DNA of 64,000 nucleotides, taken from assembly GCA_963785815.1 (NCBI GenBank), contig CAWAWN010000001.1:558001-622000 (forward strand), given 5' to 3'. This stretch comes from UBA4742 sp963785815. Its GTDB lineage: Bacteria > Actinomycetota > Acidimicrobiia > Acidimicrobiales > Acidimicrobilacustridaceae. The position numbers and the translations under genes were made by a program. The notes under the pieces were generated by a model that saw nothing but the letters and a program-made list of their open reading frames with translations, ran no database searches and had not been told where the DNA came from. This document shows positions 19,001-27,002 of the stretch, in pieces; the first letter of the stretch is position 1, and each line of letters begins with the position of its first letter.

Positions 19001-19514
19001 TCGTTCCGAGCTCGTCACGCCAGCGCTCTAGGTACTCACCCAACCTCTTCAAGTCTTGACCGAAGAGGAACTGGGCGGCGAGGAGCGCCATCACGCCCGG
19101 GCCCTCACCAAGGCCAGCCAGGACGATCGGCGGGACCTTCGCCATCGCCATTGCGTTCGGAGCAATGGCTCCCACGTGGTAGCCAGACTGTGCAGCCACG
19201 GTGAAGCGGAGTCTCGTCGGAAGGGTCATCTCCTCGGCACGCTGTTGGAGGTGCAGATCGAAGATGTGAGCGGCGACTCGCCCGGCGTCGCCTCGGCGCG
19301 CCTCGAAGGCCGCGTTCTGGCTCGCCGGTGACATAGCGAGCGCGTGTAGGTACCACGCATTGGTCAGGGCCGCACGGATCGGCTTGTCGGTGCCGGCGAA
19401 GAGAGCGATCTCGGCCTCGAGCAATGCCGTCTGGAGGTCAGCGACGCCGAGAAGTCTGAGTCGCTCCTCGCCCAACGCTCTGCCGAGGAGGTCGCTGTTC
19501 ATCGCGTCCCTCAT
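16053..19514 (-). CDS. hamB: HamB-like Ski2-type helicase (Hachiman system)
   Basis: SF2 helicase of 1153 aa. ATG at 19514 overlaps the stop of the upstream nuclease gene (ATGA) and is preferred over an in-frame start 48 codons earlier that would lie inside that gene. An N-terminal helical region of about 290 residues precedes Walker A PTSAGKT (301-307) and VDEAHLL (D400-H403). Ski2-like motifs follow: AYHHGLLPSDVQAEIE, STTTLTEGVNLPFKAVIVGS and NAFGRAGRACR. A long C-terminal region has no clear motif. In Hachiman, HamB senses or unwinds damaged DNA and holds the HamA nuclease in check. Identification rests on the gene pair, the helicase class and the partner's nuclease motif. It is diverged, and an AbpAB-type relative is the alternative. 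Confidence 0.75.
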   Translation of the reverse strand: MRDAMNSDLLGRALGEERLRLLGVADLQTALLEAEIALFAGTDKPIRAALTNAWYLHALAMSPASQNAAFEARRGDAGRVAAHIFDLHLQQRAEEMTLPTRLRFTVAAQSGYHVGAIAPNAMAMAKVPPIVLAGLGEGPGVMALLAAQFLFGQDLKRLGEYLERWRDELGTTVGSLWDGEESPLHALERTMAGIGLLRDYLLAGENDRIGAARADFNAAIQSPYSRWDTDSRWVAALLIDFGSILERTSIWNLVEPGSPVGRALTLGDPPIYAMWPPQAEFLGGTPSPFDPASRRMILSLPTSAGKTLVAQILALNFLATQEQGVCVIAPTHALCREIIAALNSRLGMVATYASDGGAEGGADPLSTSARVLVLTPERFGAILRSDGGSLLERFGLFIVDEAHLLSEEQRGWNLEETLATLHHLTRESSHQLVLVSAAMGHAAHTKQWLTLDQEPLSRSTQWRGPRRLHALFGTVYGDDGWVVTPGLGAANARRQRSLYGQVHLLGPGATVMSANFHEPAAQLIQRQKNDGSWTNDASSPNEILRVRQLVDHLLSDDSTRVLVVVAQRREVRELAAAIAEHRPELDAATGLAQRLADRLPGHPLPELVRRGVAYHHGLLPSDVQAEIERAAATEAIRCVVSTTTLTEGVNLPFKAVIVGSTGWGSGDHRQVIIDTPRLLNAFGRAGRACRETEGWLFMAINQTYHPQLFDQFDWDPSQLDLESVLNRESALIALAEFEDLVAEGVDAVLTHSEPATRGFCSYVWFLAEILSDLGPGNDFPSIVAALQDTLAWQQLAADDQERWLRVAEASHAAYQAAPAERRRRWGRAGMSLPTDAVLEEEAAGLGDTIANIPAPESYRDWFRVLLPHARVDRLLGLPENPIGLRGFKPFRSAARANLITVDLGDLILEWVAGVELDVIADNHLSAIGDDDYRADALSEFSAGALEHHLPWVTSTLVTWVNESIGDGAIPSLLPAMLRYGVDSETALHLMSNGIRSRRLAHRVSDALGEHGLAELQQMLRQQTIDQWRTDFAASPAELSDLLTFVRDPDQQPVSSLLDGEAVVALAVPSGGGTLPDTGALVVVEEDAAGVDPRPLNVLLEGEIIATVATEDHSHVRAILSLGLPTQVLVGEAGPAMIQLFLSTTALGSEQLET

Positions 19515-20395
19515 ACAAAACCACAGCCTTTCCAGACGAAGTCCCGAACCTGATTCGAGAACGCAAGAAAGTTGGCAGCAGAGGTGTATGACCCGTGTGC
19601 TCTCCCCGACGGGAGCCCGAGAATGTTTGCGATCTGCGCAAAGCTCCCATCGGTGCACTCCGCGTGGTGGGTGGAGACCGACACGCCAGCGAACTTGCTC
19701 GCGTCGTCATCGATCCAGAGGTCTTGGAGCACAAGCAACATGTCGGCCACCCCTTGGGGCAGGGCGTCCCGCTCCGCGACCGTGGCGTAGCGCGCCAAGT
19801 ATTCAGCAGCGTGCTCGTGAAGTTGCTCCGCGGCCTCCTTGATCACGGTGCCGGTCGCTGTGCTCCCGTAGATCGACTTGCACTCCCATAGCTGGAAGCG
19901 AAGCTGCTCATCCTGGGACATCACGACGAGACAGTCTCCACCGTGATCGGTGACCGACCAGTCGTGTCCCTCGAACAGGATCGGAAGACCCAGGCCGCGA
20001 TCCAGTCGGCCGACGACGCTGCCCAAGAGGGTTTCCCCGACTAGCCCGCACAGATGTGAGTCAGGGGCGTTCTTGTCCGGCGACCCGAGGTTCTTGCAGA
20101 GAACCACGCGCATCCGGATCTGGCGATCGGGATCACCCGCAGCAAGATCGGTGAGCGCGCTGAACCATTCGAAGAACTGCGACGGCCAGTAGCGCAGGCG
20201 GGCCGCTGCGATCGCCACGGCACACCGCCATGCCACCGCTGCTTCATTCCCATGCGGGATGGAGTACTCGGCGACGCCGATATTGCCGTGCTCAGAGGCG
20301 GTCATCGATAGGAGATCCTCAAGCGGCGGAAGTACCGCATCGACCCAACGTCCGATGAGCTGGCCGCTGGGGTCATTAGGAACTGATGGCGGCAC
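19511..20395 (-). CDS. hamA: HamA-like (DUF1837) nuclease, Hachiman effector
   Basis: A 294-residue protein from a GTG start (an in-frame stop lies shortly upstream). The middle has a PD-(D/E)XK-like layout as in DUF1837: GE121 in VGETLLGSVVGRL, D154 in GGDCLVVM and E171-C-K173 in LWECKSIYGS, followed by a helix IKEAAEQLHEHAAEYLARY. An N-terminal alpha-rich region precedes it. It is translationally coupled to the helicase. Known HamA proteins cut DNA on phage infection. Similarity is at motif level; I could not align it to a named family member. Confidence 0.68.
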   Translation of the reverse strand: MPPSVPNDPSGQLIGRWVDAVLPPLEDLLSMTASEHGNIGVAEYSIPHGNEAAVAWRCAVAIAAARLRYWPSQFFEWFSALTDLAAGDPDRQIRMRVVLCKNLGSPDKNAPDSHLCGLVGETLLGSVVGRLDRGLGLPILFEGHDWSVTDHGGDCLVVMSQDEQLRFQLWECKSIYGSTATGTVIKEAAEQLHEHAAEYLARYATVAERDALPQGVADMLLVLQDLWIDDDASKFAGVSVSTHHAECTDGSFAQIANILGLPSGRAHGSYTSAANFLAFSNQVRDFVWKGCGFV

Positions 20396-20568
20396 GACTG
20401 CTACCGGCGCTTCGGTCTATCGGGATGCGGCTGAACGGCCCAGGGGGTGGCGCACCCTTCTTCCGCTCGAGCCAGATCAGACTGGAGAGCACCGCACGAG
20501 CACCCGGCGTTGACGGGCAGCGTGGGCCGCTGGACGCTCCAGCTCGCGTTCAACTGCGAGTCGCCATG

Positions 20569-21389
20569 TCACGGTCCCCGGCTGATCTTGGCTTCGTCGA
20601 GTCGGCGGTGGAGCATCGATGCCAACGTCATCATGTCAAGGGCCTCACTGCGCGTGGTGGCCCAGAGGACTCTTGGCGCGTGGGCGGAGGGATTGCGGAA
20701 GGTGCCAAATAGACCCTTCAGGAGCGTGGCGAGCCCCCTGTGCTCGGACCGCTCCCAGTCCGTCTTCAGGCTGTTGAAGGCGACGATCGGGGCTGAGGAC
20801 CTTAGGGAGCAGGTGGCGTCAACAAGGGCTGCGCCGTCGCCTTCCTCTCCGCTGAGGTCTCTCAGTTTCTGTGCGACACTCTTCGAGGCTTCTAGGACTG
20901 CGTGAAAGTAGTTCTGTTGTGTCAGTTCTGCCCGGCAGAAGTGGAGCACGTCGGCGTGGACGCCTCGACGGGCCAGCTCCGCCCGAAGCTCGTCAGCTCT
21001 CTCCTGGGCCTCGCTGAGGGTACGCGCTACCTTGACGCGCGCGCCAATCGGCCATCTTCTCGGACCTCGAACCCTGAGAGAAGAAGGCGCTCATTCACGG
21101 CGACGCGGTGTGCTTGGAAATCAGCCGAGGACTCGAACCGAACCGGTTGCATCACCTCGCCGACGAGTCTGAGAAGAGGTCGACCATCGCCTTGGCGGTT
21201 CTGCGCCGTCGCTGCAGCATTGAACAAGCGCTTCCACTTTGTCCCGCTCTCCTCCGAGGGATCCTCGCTGACCTTGAGAGGTGCGATGAGGTTCGGGATC
21301 TGAGACCCCGTGACCGCCTCGCCCAGCACGCGACAGACCATCTCTACCGTCGAAGCCGAGAACAACGGGATACGAGTGATGCCAGCCAC
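20569..21389 (-). pseudogene. TIGR02391 (Ymh-type) protein with HEPN-like motif, frameshifted
   Basis: Two frames make one 272-residue protein. The N-terminal half (from a GTG at 21389: IPLFSASTVEMVCRVLGEAV, TKWKRLFNAAATAQNRQGDG, EVREDGRLARA) ends at a stop at 21027. The C-terminal half continues in another frame (VARTLSEAQERADELRAELA, FCRAELTQQNYFHAVLEASK, GLATLLKGLFGTFRNPSAHA). The shift is in the run CGCGCGCGC at 21036-21044; removing one GC dinucleotide restores the frame. The R-N-P-S-A-H motif resembles the R-x4-H active site of HEPN ribonucleases. Several TIGR02391 proteins sit in defence islands; biochemical role not established. Possibly still intact if the shift is a sequencing error. 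Confidence 0.75.
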
Positions 21390-21534
21390 GCCATCATTCT
21401 CCACCGCGCCGCAGGAGCCCCCGTGCATTTGGCCCCGACTTTCGACCCGAGGCCCACTGGCCCCTGGCGCCGGTCGGCGCGATCGCCTCAGGGAGTCAGA
21501 CCAGACGACCTCTCGCCTGAAAGACTCCCGATTC

Positions 21535-22470
21535 ATGGCGCTACTGCCAACGTTCACAGACTGGCTTAACGCCGGAGGCCTTCCCGACGCCCCTGACATG
21601 ACCGAGTACGAACGAGTGACCGTGGCGTGGCTCCAGTACCACGAGGCAGTCGCGACGAGGGTCGAGGAGTTGCTGGAAGATCCGGTCGCGGGCGAGAACG
21701 TCGCGCGCGCTGTTCGACATCTTGTCTGAGGACATTATCGACAGCCACCTCGGACACGGGTGGTTCGCCGCCCATGTGGACGGGAGCGCGTCCAGCGATC
21801 AGACGCGGAACTACCTCAACTTCGAAGGTCCGCCAGCCATTCGCCTCTTGGCCGCGCAACGGGTCCACGATCTCGCTCGCCACCTGTACCAGTTGCAGAG
21901 CTTCCCGTGGTTCGACGCTGCCGTGCGGAGGGTCGGGACGAGGGACCTCTCTGGCGCCGGATTTGAACTCGACGTCGTCTTCCTGCTCCACCACCTAGTG
22001 GCCGGGGTGACCCCGAGGGAGGAAGCCGGTCGGAAGGGCGAGGACTACGACATCCAGCTTCAGGTCGCCGGGCTCGAGGTGCCAGTGGAAGCGAAGGCCA
22101 AGGACGACGACACACCCTACAGCCGACGAACCGTGATCAACACCGTGAAGGGTGCGGCCAGCCAACTCCCCAAGGGATCCAAGGGCATCGTGTTCTTGCG
22201 GATCCCGAGCGGATGGGCCGGCACAGAATCGAAGAATCGTTGGCTGACACGCTTGGCGAGGCCACTCGGCAGACGAGCCGTGTAGGAGCGGTCGTGACGG
22301 TGATCGACACGCTGGTTCTAAACAACACCGAGAGAGCGGGGCACGTGACGAGGCGCTACCTCTACTTCAGGCACCAGGATTGCCCGGACCGCCTGTGGGG
22401 CGTATGTCTGCAATTGCAAGAGGTCCTCGACCGGGACCTGACATTCTTCGCGCCATCGGCGCCCTTCTAG
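21535..22470 (+). pseudogene. PD-(D/E)XK-like endonuclease, two frameshifts
   Basis: Three consecutive frames read as one protein of about 311 residues. Part 1, from an ATG at 21535: ALLPTFTDWLNAGGLPDAPD onward. Part 2 from about 21710: ALFDILSEDIIDSHLGHGWF and FELDVVFLLHHLVAG. Part 3 from about 22220: EESLADTLGEATRQTSRVGA to the stop. The first shift is in CGCGCGCGC (21702-21710) and the second near 22223-22232; together they return to the starting frame. Part 2 holds a nuclease-like core GEDYDIQLQVAGLEVPVEAKAK (D... E-x-K), typical of restriction-type folds. It is divergent from the TIGR02391 gene. No named family recognised. Confidence 0.62.
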
Positions 22471-22559
22471 CCAGGCGAAGATCGACCGTCGCTCCTGCCT
22501 TCGACATGCCTGAGCCCCTTCGGGCATCCCGGGGGTCTCGAGACGCGCCTCGATCAGCC

Positions 22560-22820
22560 TTAGATCATCCGATCCTCGTCCAGTGCGGAGCGGAGCCAGC
22601 CGAGCGCCTCCGCTCGCAACAGCATGTCCTTCTCCACAAGGTGAGCCGGAAATCGGCGTTCGAACTCCTGGATCTGCAAAGGTCGTATGCGGACGAGCTC
22701 TAGGCACGCCTCGGCAAGGACCCACAAGTCCGGGCGTGCGGCCACCAGCGCCAGCAGTTCCCCACGGGTCGCGCGAGCAGCCTCAGGGTGATTCTCGGGC
22801 GCGGGAGTAGGGTCGGGCAT
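22560..22820 (-). CDS. Hypothetical protein
   Basis: An 86-residue protein from an ATG at 22820 with a strong ribosome-binding site (AGGAGG, 8 nt upstream). Helical: ATRGELLALVAARPDLWVLA, ACLELVRIRPLQIQEFERRF and EKDMLLRAEALGWLRSAL. No family recognised. Its start is about 130 bp from the divergent HTH gene and they probably share a control region. Confidence 0.65.
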   Translation of the reverse strand: MPDPTPAPENHPEAARATRGELLALVAARPDLWVLAEACLELVRIRPLQIQEFERRFPAHLVEKDMLLRAEALGWLRSALDEDRMI

Positions 22821-22922
22821 GTCGGGACCTCCTGTGGGTTCCGGCCGGGCCCCGGGGTGTTTGCGCGCCGCCGGGGCCGCCTCTGTGCGGACGGCGTTTT
22901 CGCCTACCTCGCACGGTACCGG

Positions 22923-22940
22923 TGTGTGAGGCCTAACACA
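22923..22940. promoter_or_regulatory. Palindromic candidate operator upstream of HTH gene
   Basis: TGTGTGAGGCCTAACACA: arms TGTGT/ACACA around the palindromic core AGGCCT, with only one mismatched pair. It ends directly before the AGGAG ribosome-binding site of the HTH gene (GTG at 22950), so a bound repressor would block that gene. Autoregulation is inferred. Confidence 0.45.
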
Positions 22941-22949
22941 AGGAGCTTC

Positions 22950-23159
22950 GTGGGCCGCAAGGTGGACGTGGACGATCTGGTGGGCGCGACGGAGATCGCC
23001 GAGCGGCTGGGTGTGGCCCGCTCGCAGACCATCCATGTCTGGCGAAGCCGGTACCCGGACTTCCCGGCTCCCGTGGTGCAGTTGCAGCAGGCGTTGGTGT
23101 TCTCGTGGTCGGAGGTCGAGGCGTGGGCGGTGGCCACGGGGCGCCTGCCGAAGTCGTAG
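22950..23159 (+). CDS. Small helix-turn-helix protein (MerR/AlpA-like)
   Basis: A 69-residue DNA-binding protein. GTG at 22950 follows an AAGGAG ribosome-binding site. The sequence DLVGATEIAERLGVARSQTIHVWRSRYPDFPAPV with the wing FSWSEVEAWAVATGRLP is the pattern of small excisionase/AlpA-type winged helices. It lies convergent with the relaxase gene. Likely a control or recombination directionality protein of the element. Confidence 0.8.
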   Translation: MGRKVDVDDLVGATEIAERLGVARSQTIHVWRSRYPDFPAPVVQLQQALVFSWSEVEAWAVATGRLPKS

Positions 23160-23178
23160 AACCGTCCGGCGGGGACTC

Positions 23179-25746
23179 TTAGAGGCCCAGGCCGAAGTCG
23201 TCTGCGACGCTCGGTGACTCAACGACCGGCGCCTCACGCTGGGGCGCACGCATCGGCGGTTCGACGTCTGGTCGGGTTCGGTCGATGACCCACTCCTGGC
23301 GGCGTTCGAGGGCCCAGACACTGGTCAGGTCCTCGAGGGCTTGGTCGAGGGAGTCGGCGACCCGGTAGACCATGGCCTTCTCCCGGGCCCGGGACATTCC
23401 GACGTAGGCGAGTTCTCGGCCGCCACCCTCTTCGATGTAGTGAGTCCGGGCGAGGGTGGCGCCTTGGGACCGGTGGACGGTGACGGCGTAGCCGTGGTCG
23501 AGGCAGCGACTGCCTGTGAGCTCGTAGGGCAGCTCGACGGTGCCCACGCCGTGGAAGTGGACGGTGATCGACCCGGCGTGCATGTCCACGCCGTTGACGA
23601 TCCCGGTGGTAGATGTGGGAACACCTACCAGTGGGGCGAGGGCGACGACTCGGTCACCGGTCCGGTAGCAGCGTCCACCGGGGGCCTCGAGCTCGGGTCC
23701 TGTGAGGCGGCCTTGCTCGTCGAAGGCCCGGCGGCCGAGGTGGTTGAGCTGGTCGACGGTGTCTCGTCGCCAGGCCAGCATGAGCGACTGGTTGCCCCGG
23801 TTGAGGTCGGTGATCCAGCCGTCGACGACAGCGCCGATCATCTCGGCTCGGTCCTGGCCGAGGACGAGGCGGCCGTTGCGGGCGTACCAGCGGGCGGCGA
23901 CCTCGACGTCGCCGTGGCGCAGCTCGGCCAGGACCTCTCGTTCGTCGAGGTCGACCTGACGAACGTTGTCGGTCAGCTCCCAGATCTTCCCGCCGAAACG
24001 CCCGACCAGCGCATCGAGTGACCCGCCCGGACCGACCGCGCTGAGCTGGCGAGGGTCGCCGACCAGCACGAACTTCGCACCGGCGTCGGCGGTTCGGTTC
24101 AGCAGGCGGAGCAGTTCACTGTCGTCGGTCATGCCGGCCTCGTCCAACACCACCAGCGTCCGGGCATCGAGGGTCACAGTCCCGCGTTCGAGGCGGGCCA
24201 GCAGCGAGGCGACGGTGAAGGACTCCATACCGGCCTCGCGACCCACGGTGCGGGCAGCCTGACCGGACGTGGCCGTCCCCACGACCCGCACGCCCTGCTG
24301 CTCATGCGCCTGGCGGATCAGGGCCAGGGTCGTGGTCTTGCCCGTCCCGGCCTGACCGACCACCACGTCGAGGCTCCGACCCGAGCCACAGATCCCTACC
24401 ACCGCATTGAGCTGACCAGCGGTCAGGCCGTCCGGCAGCCTGCGCTCACCAGCGGCGATCGCCGGGGCGACGGCTCGGACGGGCAATGGCTCCCAGCGGT
24501 GCCCGGCATGGCGGGTCATGGCTCGTTCGTGGATGGCGAGCTCGGTCAGGACCACCGACTGGGGCGCCCACACCGGCTCGTGGCGGCCGGGCAGCGGCTC
24601 GAGGCGGATGGCCAGCGGATGCTCGAGGACCCGGTCGGCGACGCGGTCCAGGAACCCAGGGTCCAGGCCGAACACCTGGGGCGCTGCGGCCACGATCACG
24701 TCACGGCGGGTGAAGATCTTGCGGTCAGCCAACGGGCCGTCGTTCCGCAACAACCACCGGGCCAACGACTCGATGCCCTCCTCGCCCGGGTCCAGCACGA
24801 TCCGATCCCGGTTGTGGGCAACGATCGAGGCATCCACCCGGGCTGGCTCCAGGCCCACCTCGGCGAGCTCTCGCCGCCACCCGGCGACGAGGTCCTCGAC
24901 CGGGGTGGATTCCTTGCGGGGCCGCGTCTTGCGCGCCGCGATGGCCCGCTCCCGATACGACCCACTCGCTACCCCGCCGAGGGCGTCGTCGATGGCGGCC
25001 GCCCGCTTGGAGTGCACCGCGACCGCCGCCTCGGGCACCCCGGCAATGGCCCAGTGCCCCAGCCGCCCCGACGGCCCATCGTCAGGGACGATCCCGTAGC
25101 CCAGCTCGACCGCCACCTGGGCCGAGCACACCCGCCCCCAGGCGGTGGCGGCATGGAGGTGCTCACGCCACAACGCCGTGTCCGCCGCCTTCCAACCACC
25201 CCGAGCATCGAGCATCTCCACCACGTTGGCCACCAGCACGTGATCGTGGAGGCACGGATCCCCCGCTCTCGACGTCGCATGCCGGGTGACGGCATAGACG
25301 AGACCGCTGGTCGGGGTCGGGAACGCCGCCCTCCCGCGCCGTCCACCCCGCTCCACCGTCAGCGCCTCGAGGTAGGCCATCGTGCCGCCCCGTTCGGCAT
25401 CGAGGATGCGGTGCATGTCCTCGGCCCGACCGATGACACCGAGTTCGGCCACCGTCTTGTGGACCGACACCACCAGCTCCATCCCCGGCCGTTGCGTGGC
25501 TGCCAGGCGCTCGCCGGTCAGCGGGTGGCGGGCGCCGCCGGGCCCGAAGAGGTCCTCGTAGGCCTCAGGCGTGACGGCGCCGGCCAGGCCGAGCCGGGCC
25601 GCTCCCCCGCCGTGCCAGGACAAGGGCGACTCGCCCCGCTCGGCGTAGTACGCCATGGCCGCCCCTGGATGGTCGTCTGCCCGGTCCATCACCGTCGCCT
25701 GGTGATACCGCACCGAATCCGCGCCCATCATCCGCATCCACGCCAT
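23179..25746 (-). CDS. MobF-family relaxase with RecD-like helicase domain
   Basis: Conjugative relaxase (855 aa from the ATG at 25746; a start 18 codons earlier is possible). The N-terminal relaxase domain has a candidate catalytic tyrosine pair in AMAYYAERGESPLSWHGGGA and the metal-binding histidines in GDPCLHDHVLVANVVE. The second half is a RecD/TraI-type helicase: VVVGQAGTGKTTTLALIRQA (Walker A), VVLDEAGMTDDSELLRLL (Walker B), LVGDPRQLSAVG and the C-terminal GYAVTVHRSQGATL. Such proteins nick oriT and unwind the transferred strand. No coupling protein or mating-channel gene is in the element, so a helper would be needed for transfer. Confidence 0.93.
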   Translation of the reverse strand: MAWMRMMGADSVRYHQATVMDRADDHPGAAMAYYAERGESPLSWHGGGAARLGLAGAVTPEAYEDLFGPGGARHPLTGERLAATQRPGMELVVSVHKTVAELGVIGRAEDMHRILDAERGGTMAYLEALTVERGGRRGRAAFPTPTSGLVYAVTRHATSRAGDPCLHDHVLVANVVEMLDARGGWKAADTALWREHLHAATAWGRVCSAQVAVELGYGIVPDDGPSGRLGHWAIAGVPEAAVAVHSKRAAAIDDALGGVASGSYRERAIAARKTRPRKESTPVEDLVAGWRRELAEVGLEPARVDASIVAHNRDRIVLDPGEEGIESLARWLLRNDGPLADRKIFTRRDVIVAAAPQVFGLDPGFLDRVADRVLEHPLAIRLEPLPGRHEPVWAPQSVVLTELAIHERAMTRHAGHRWEPLPVRAVAPAIAAGERRLPDGLTAGQLNAVVGICGSGRSLDVVVGQAGTGKTTTLALIRQAHEQQGVRVVGTATSGQAARTVGREAGMESFTVASLLARLERGTVTLDARTLVVLDEAGMTDDSELLRLLNRTADAGAKFVLVGDPRQLSAVGPGGSLDALVGRFGGKIWELTDNVRQVDLDEREVLAELRHGDVEVAARWYARNGRLVLGQDRAEMIGAVVDGWITDLNRGNQSLMLAWRRDTVDQLNHLGRRAFDEQGRLTGPELEAPGGRCYRTGDRVVALAPLVGVPTSTTGIVNGVDMHAGSITVHFHGVGTVELPYELTGSRCLDHGYAVTVHRSQGATLARTHYIEEGGGRELAYVGMSRAREKAMVYRVADSLDQALEDLTSVWALERRQEWVIDRTRPDVEPPMRAPQREAPVVESPSVADDFGLGL

Positions 25747-25768
25747 CGCCCGATCATCACGATGGGAT

Positions 25769-25935
25769 GTCCCGGATCTGGTCCCAACAACGCCGGGCAC
25801 GAGGTCCCGAGCCCGGTCGGGACTCCCGGATCAGGTCCCGGTTTCGCCGGGCAGGGGTCCCGAGCCCGGGTTGGGAGTCACGAATCACGTCCCGGTTCGA
25901 CCGGGCGTTGTCCGACCCCGTCCCAGATCGTCCCT
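25769..25935. repeat. 54-bp tandem repeats upstream of relaxase, candidate oriT
   Basis: Three diverged units begin at 25774, 25828 and 25882, exactly 54 bp apart; each starts with (G)GATC/GAATC and GGTCCC-type sequence and contains a CGCCGGGC-like core. Inside are the perfect inverted repeat GTCCCGA-6-TCGGGAC (25804-25823) and the hairpin CCCGGT-TCG-ACCGGG (25891-25905). The block abuts the relaxase start, the usual place for an origin of transfer, and could also hold the relaxase promoter. No nic site could be identified. Confidence 0.5.
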
Positions 25936-25990
25936 GGGGAGGTGCGACCGCCTTCTGCTCACCCGCTGCACGGTGGACCAGGATGTGGTG

Positions 25991-26821
25991 GTGCCTGATG
26001 CAGTCGACCGCCTGTGCATGTGCCGGATCTGCGTCCCTCGCGGGGACGAGGAGACCTGGGACGACGGCGATCGCAAGTTGGTGGCCGACGTCCAGGGATA
26101 CGGCTGGCACCTGCTCAAGATCACCGGATCTCGAGAGCAGCCCCCTTGGTGCTTCACCGTAGGTCTGTGGCACACGTTCGGAAGCCCTGAGGTCGCCATG
26201 TTCGGCCTCCGACCGGACGACATGGCCATCTGGCTCAACCGGCTCGGCGAGCAGGTGCGAGGAGGTGACCCCGTCCGACCCGATGAACGCCGTCCGGGCG
26301 TGCTGCCCGGCTTCGACCTCGTCTGCCGCCCGGTCGATCCCAGCTGGTATCCCGAGCTGTTCGGGTACGCCCTGTGGTTCACCGGGCCGCCACTTCCGGT
26401 CGTCGAGTTGGTCTGGCCGGATCGTGAAGGCCTCTACCCCTGGGACGACAGGGTTGGGGAGCGATGCCTTCGGGATCAGCCCAGGTGCTGGGAGTCGATC
26501 GAGCGGCAGCCGGCTGGCCCGTGGCGGCCGATGGCCATCCACGCCACCCTCGGGTGGCCCCCTCCTGACATGTGGGGGTTCACCACAAAGCGGATCGTGG
26601 CTGGGACCACGGCAGTTCTCCTTGCGTCCCACGAGGCGGACGGGTCATGGCAGTTCGTCGACGGAGGGTCGGTGACAATAGAAGATGTGACCCGATGCCA
26701 CGTCGCGCACCTCGTTGACAAGGACCCGACGCTCGCCGAGGTCTCCGATCTCGAGCTCGGTTGGCTTGCGACTCGCGAGGCACCAGGGGAACCCTGGCGG
26801 CGCTCCCCGATCGAGGAGTAG
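25991..26821 (+). CDS. DUF4262 domain protein
   Basis: About 276 aa. The first 150 residues match DUF4262: MCRICVPRGDEETWDDGDRK, VADVQGYGWHLLKITGSREQ, PWCFTVGLWHTFGSPEVAMF. The C-terminal half (WESIERQPAGPWRPMAIHAT, VTRCHVAHLVDKDPTLAEVS) is not recognised but resembles a second copy of a similar fold with low identity. A GTG at 25991 has AGGA at good distance; the ATG at 26018 is the alternative. Divergent from the relaxase, with the 54-bp repeats between them. Function unknown. Confidence 0.78.
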   Translation: MPDAVDRLCMCRICVPRGDEETWDDGDRKLVADVQGYGWHLLKITGSREQPPWCFTVGLWHTFGSPEVAMFGLRPDDMAIWLNRLGEQVRGGDPVRPDERRPGVLPGFDLVCRPVDPSWYPELFGYALWFTGPPLPVVELVWPDREGLYPWDDRVGERCLRDQPRCWESIERQPAGPWRPMAIHATLGWPPPDMWGFTTKRIVAGTTAVLLASHEADGSWQFVDGGSVTIEDVTRCHVAHLVDKDPTLAEVSDLELGWLATREAPGEPWRRSPIEE

Positions 26822-26835
26822 CGCTCCGCCCGACC

Positions 26836-26853
26836 GCAACCGGGACCGGTTGC
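26836..26853. other. Perfect 18-bp palindrome
   Basis: GCAACCGG-GA-CCGGTTGC, 15 bp after the DUF4262 stop. No T-tract follows on either strand, so it is either a weak terminator stem or a protein-binding site. Confidence 0.4.
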
Positions 26854-27002
26854 AATCGTGTCTGGTCGGTTTGTTGGTCTTGCCGGAGAGCGGGCGCAGG
26901 GTTCGCGTGCCGTCATGAGTAGCCCGTGCAGGATGCTTCCGGCCTTGGGATGACATGGACCTCGCTGAGCGATCGACTTGAAGGACCTGCGATCATCACA
27001 GG

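Noticed and set aside
19515..19658. 48-residue N-terminal extension of HamB
   Set aside because: It lies inside the HamA gene, is Cys/Arg-rich, and the ATGA-overlapping start at 19514 is better.
25769..25935. Possible CRISPR array
   Set aside because: The 54-bp units are contiguous and diverged, with no spacers, and there are no cas genes. The 25-bp repeat at 56450 is also contiguous.
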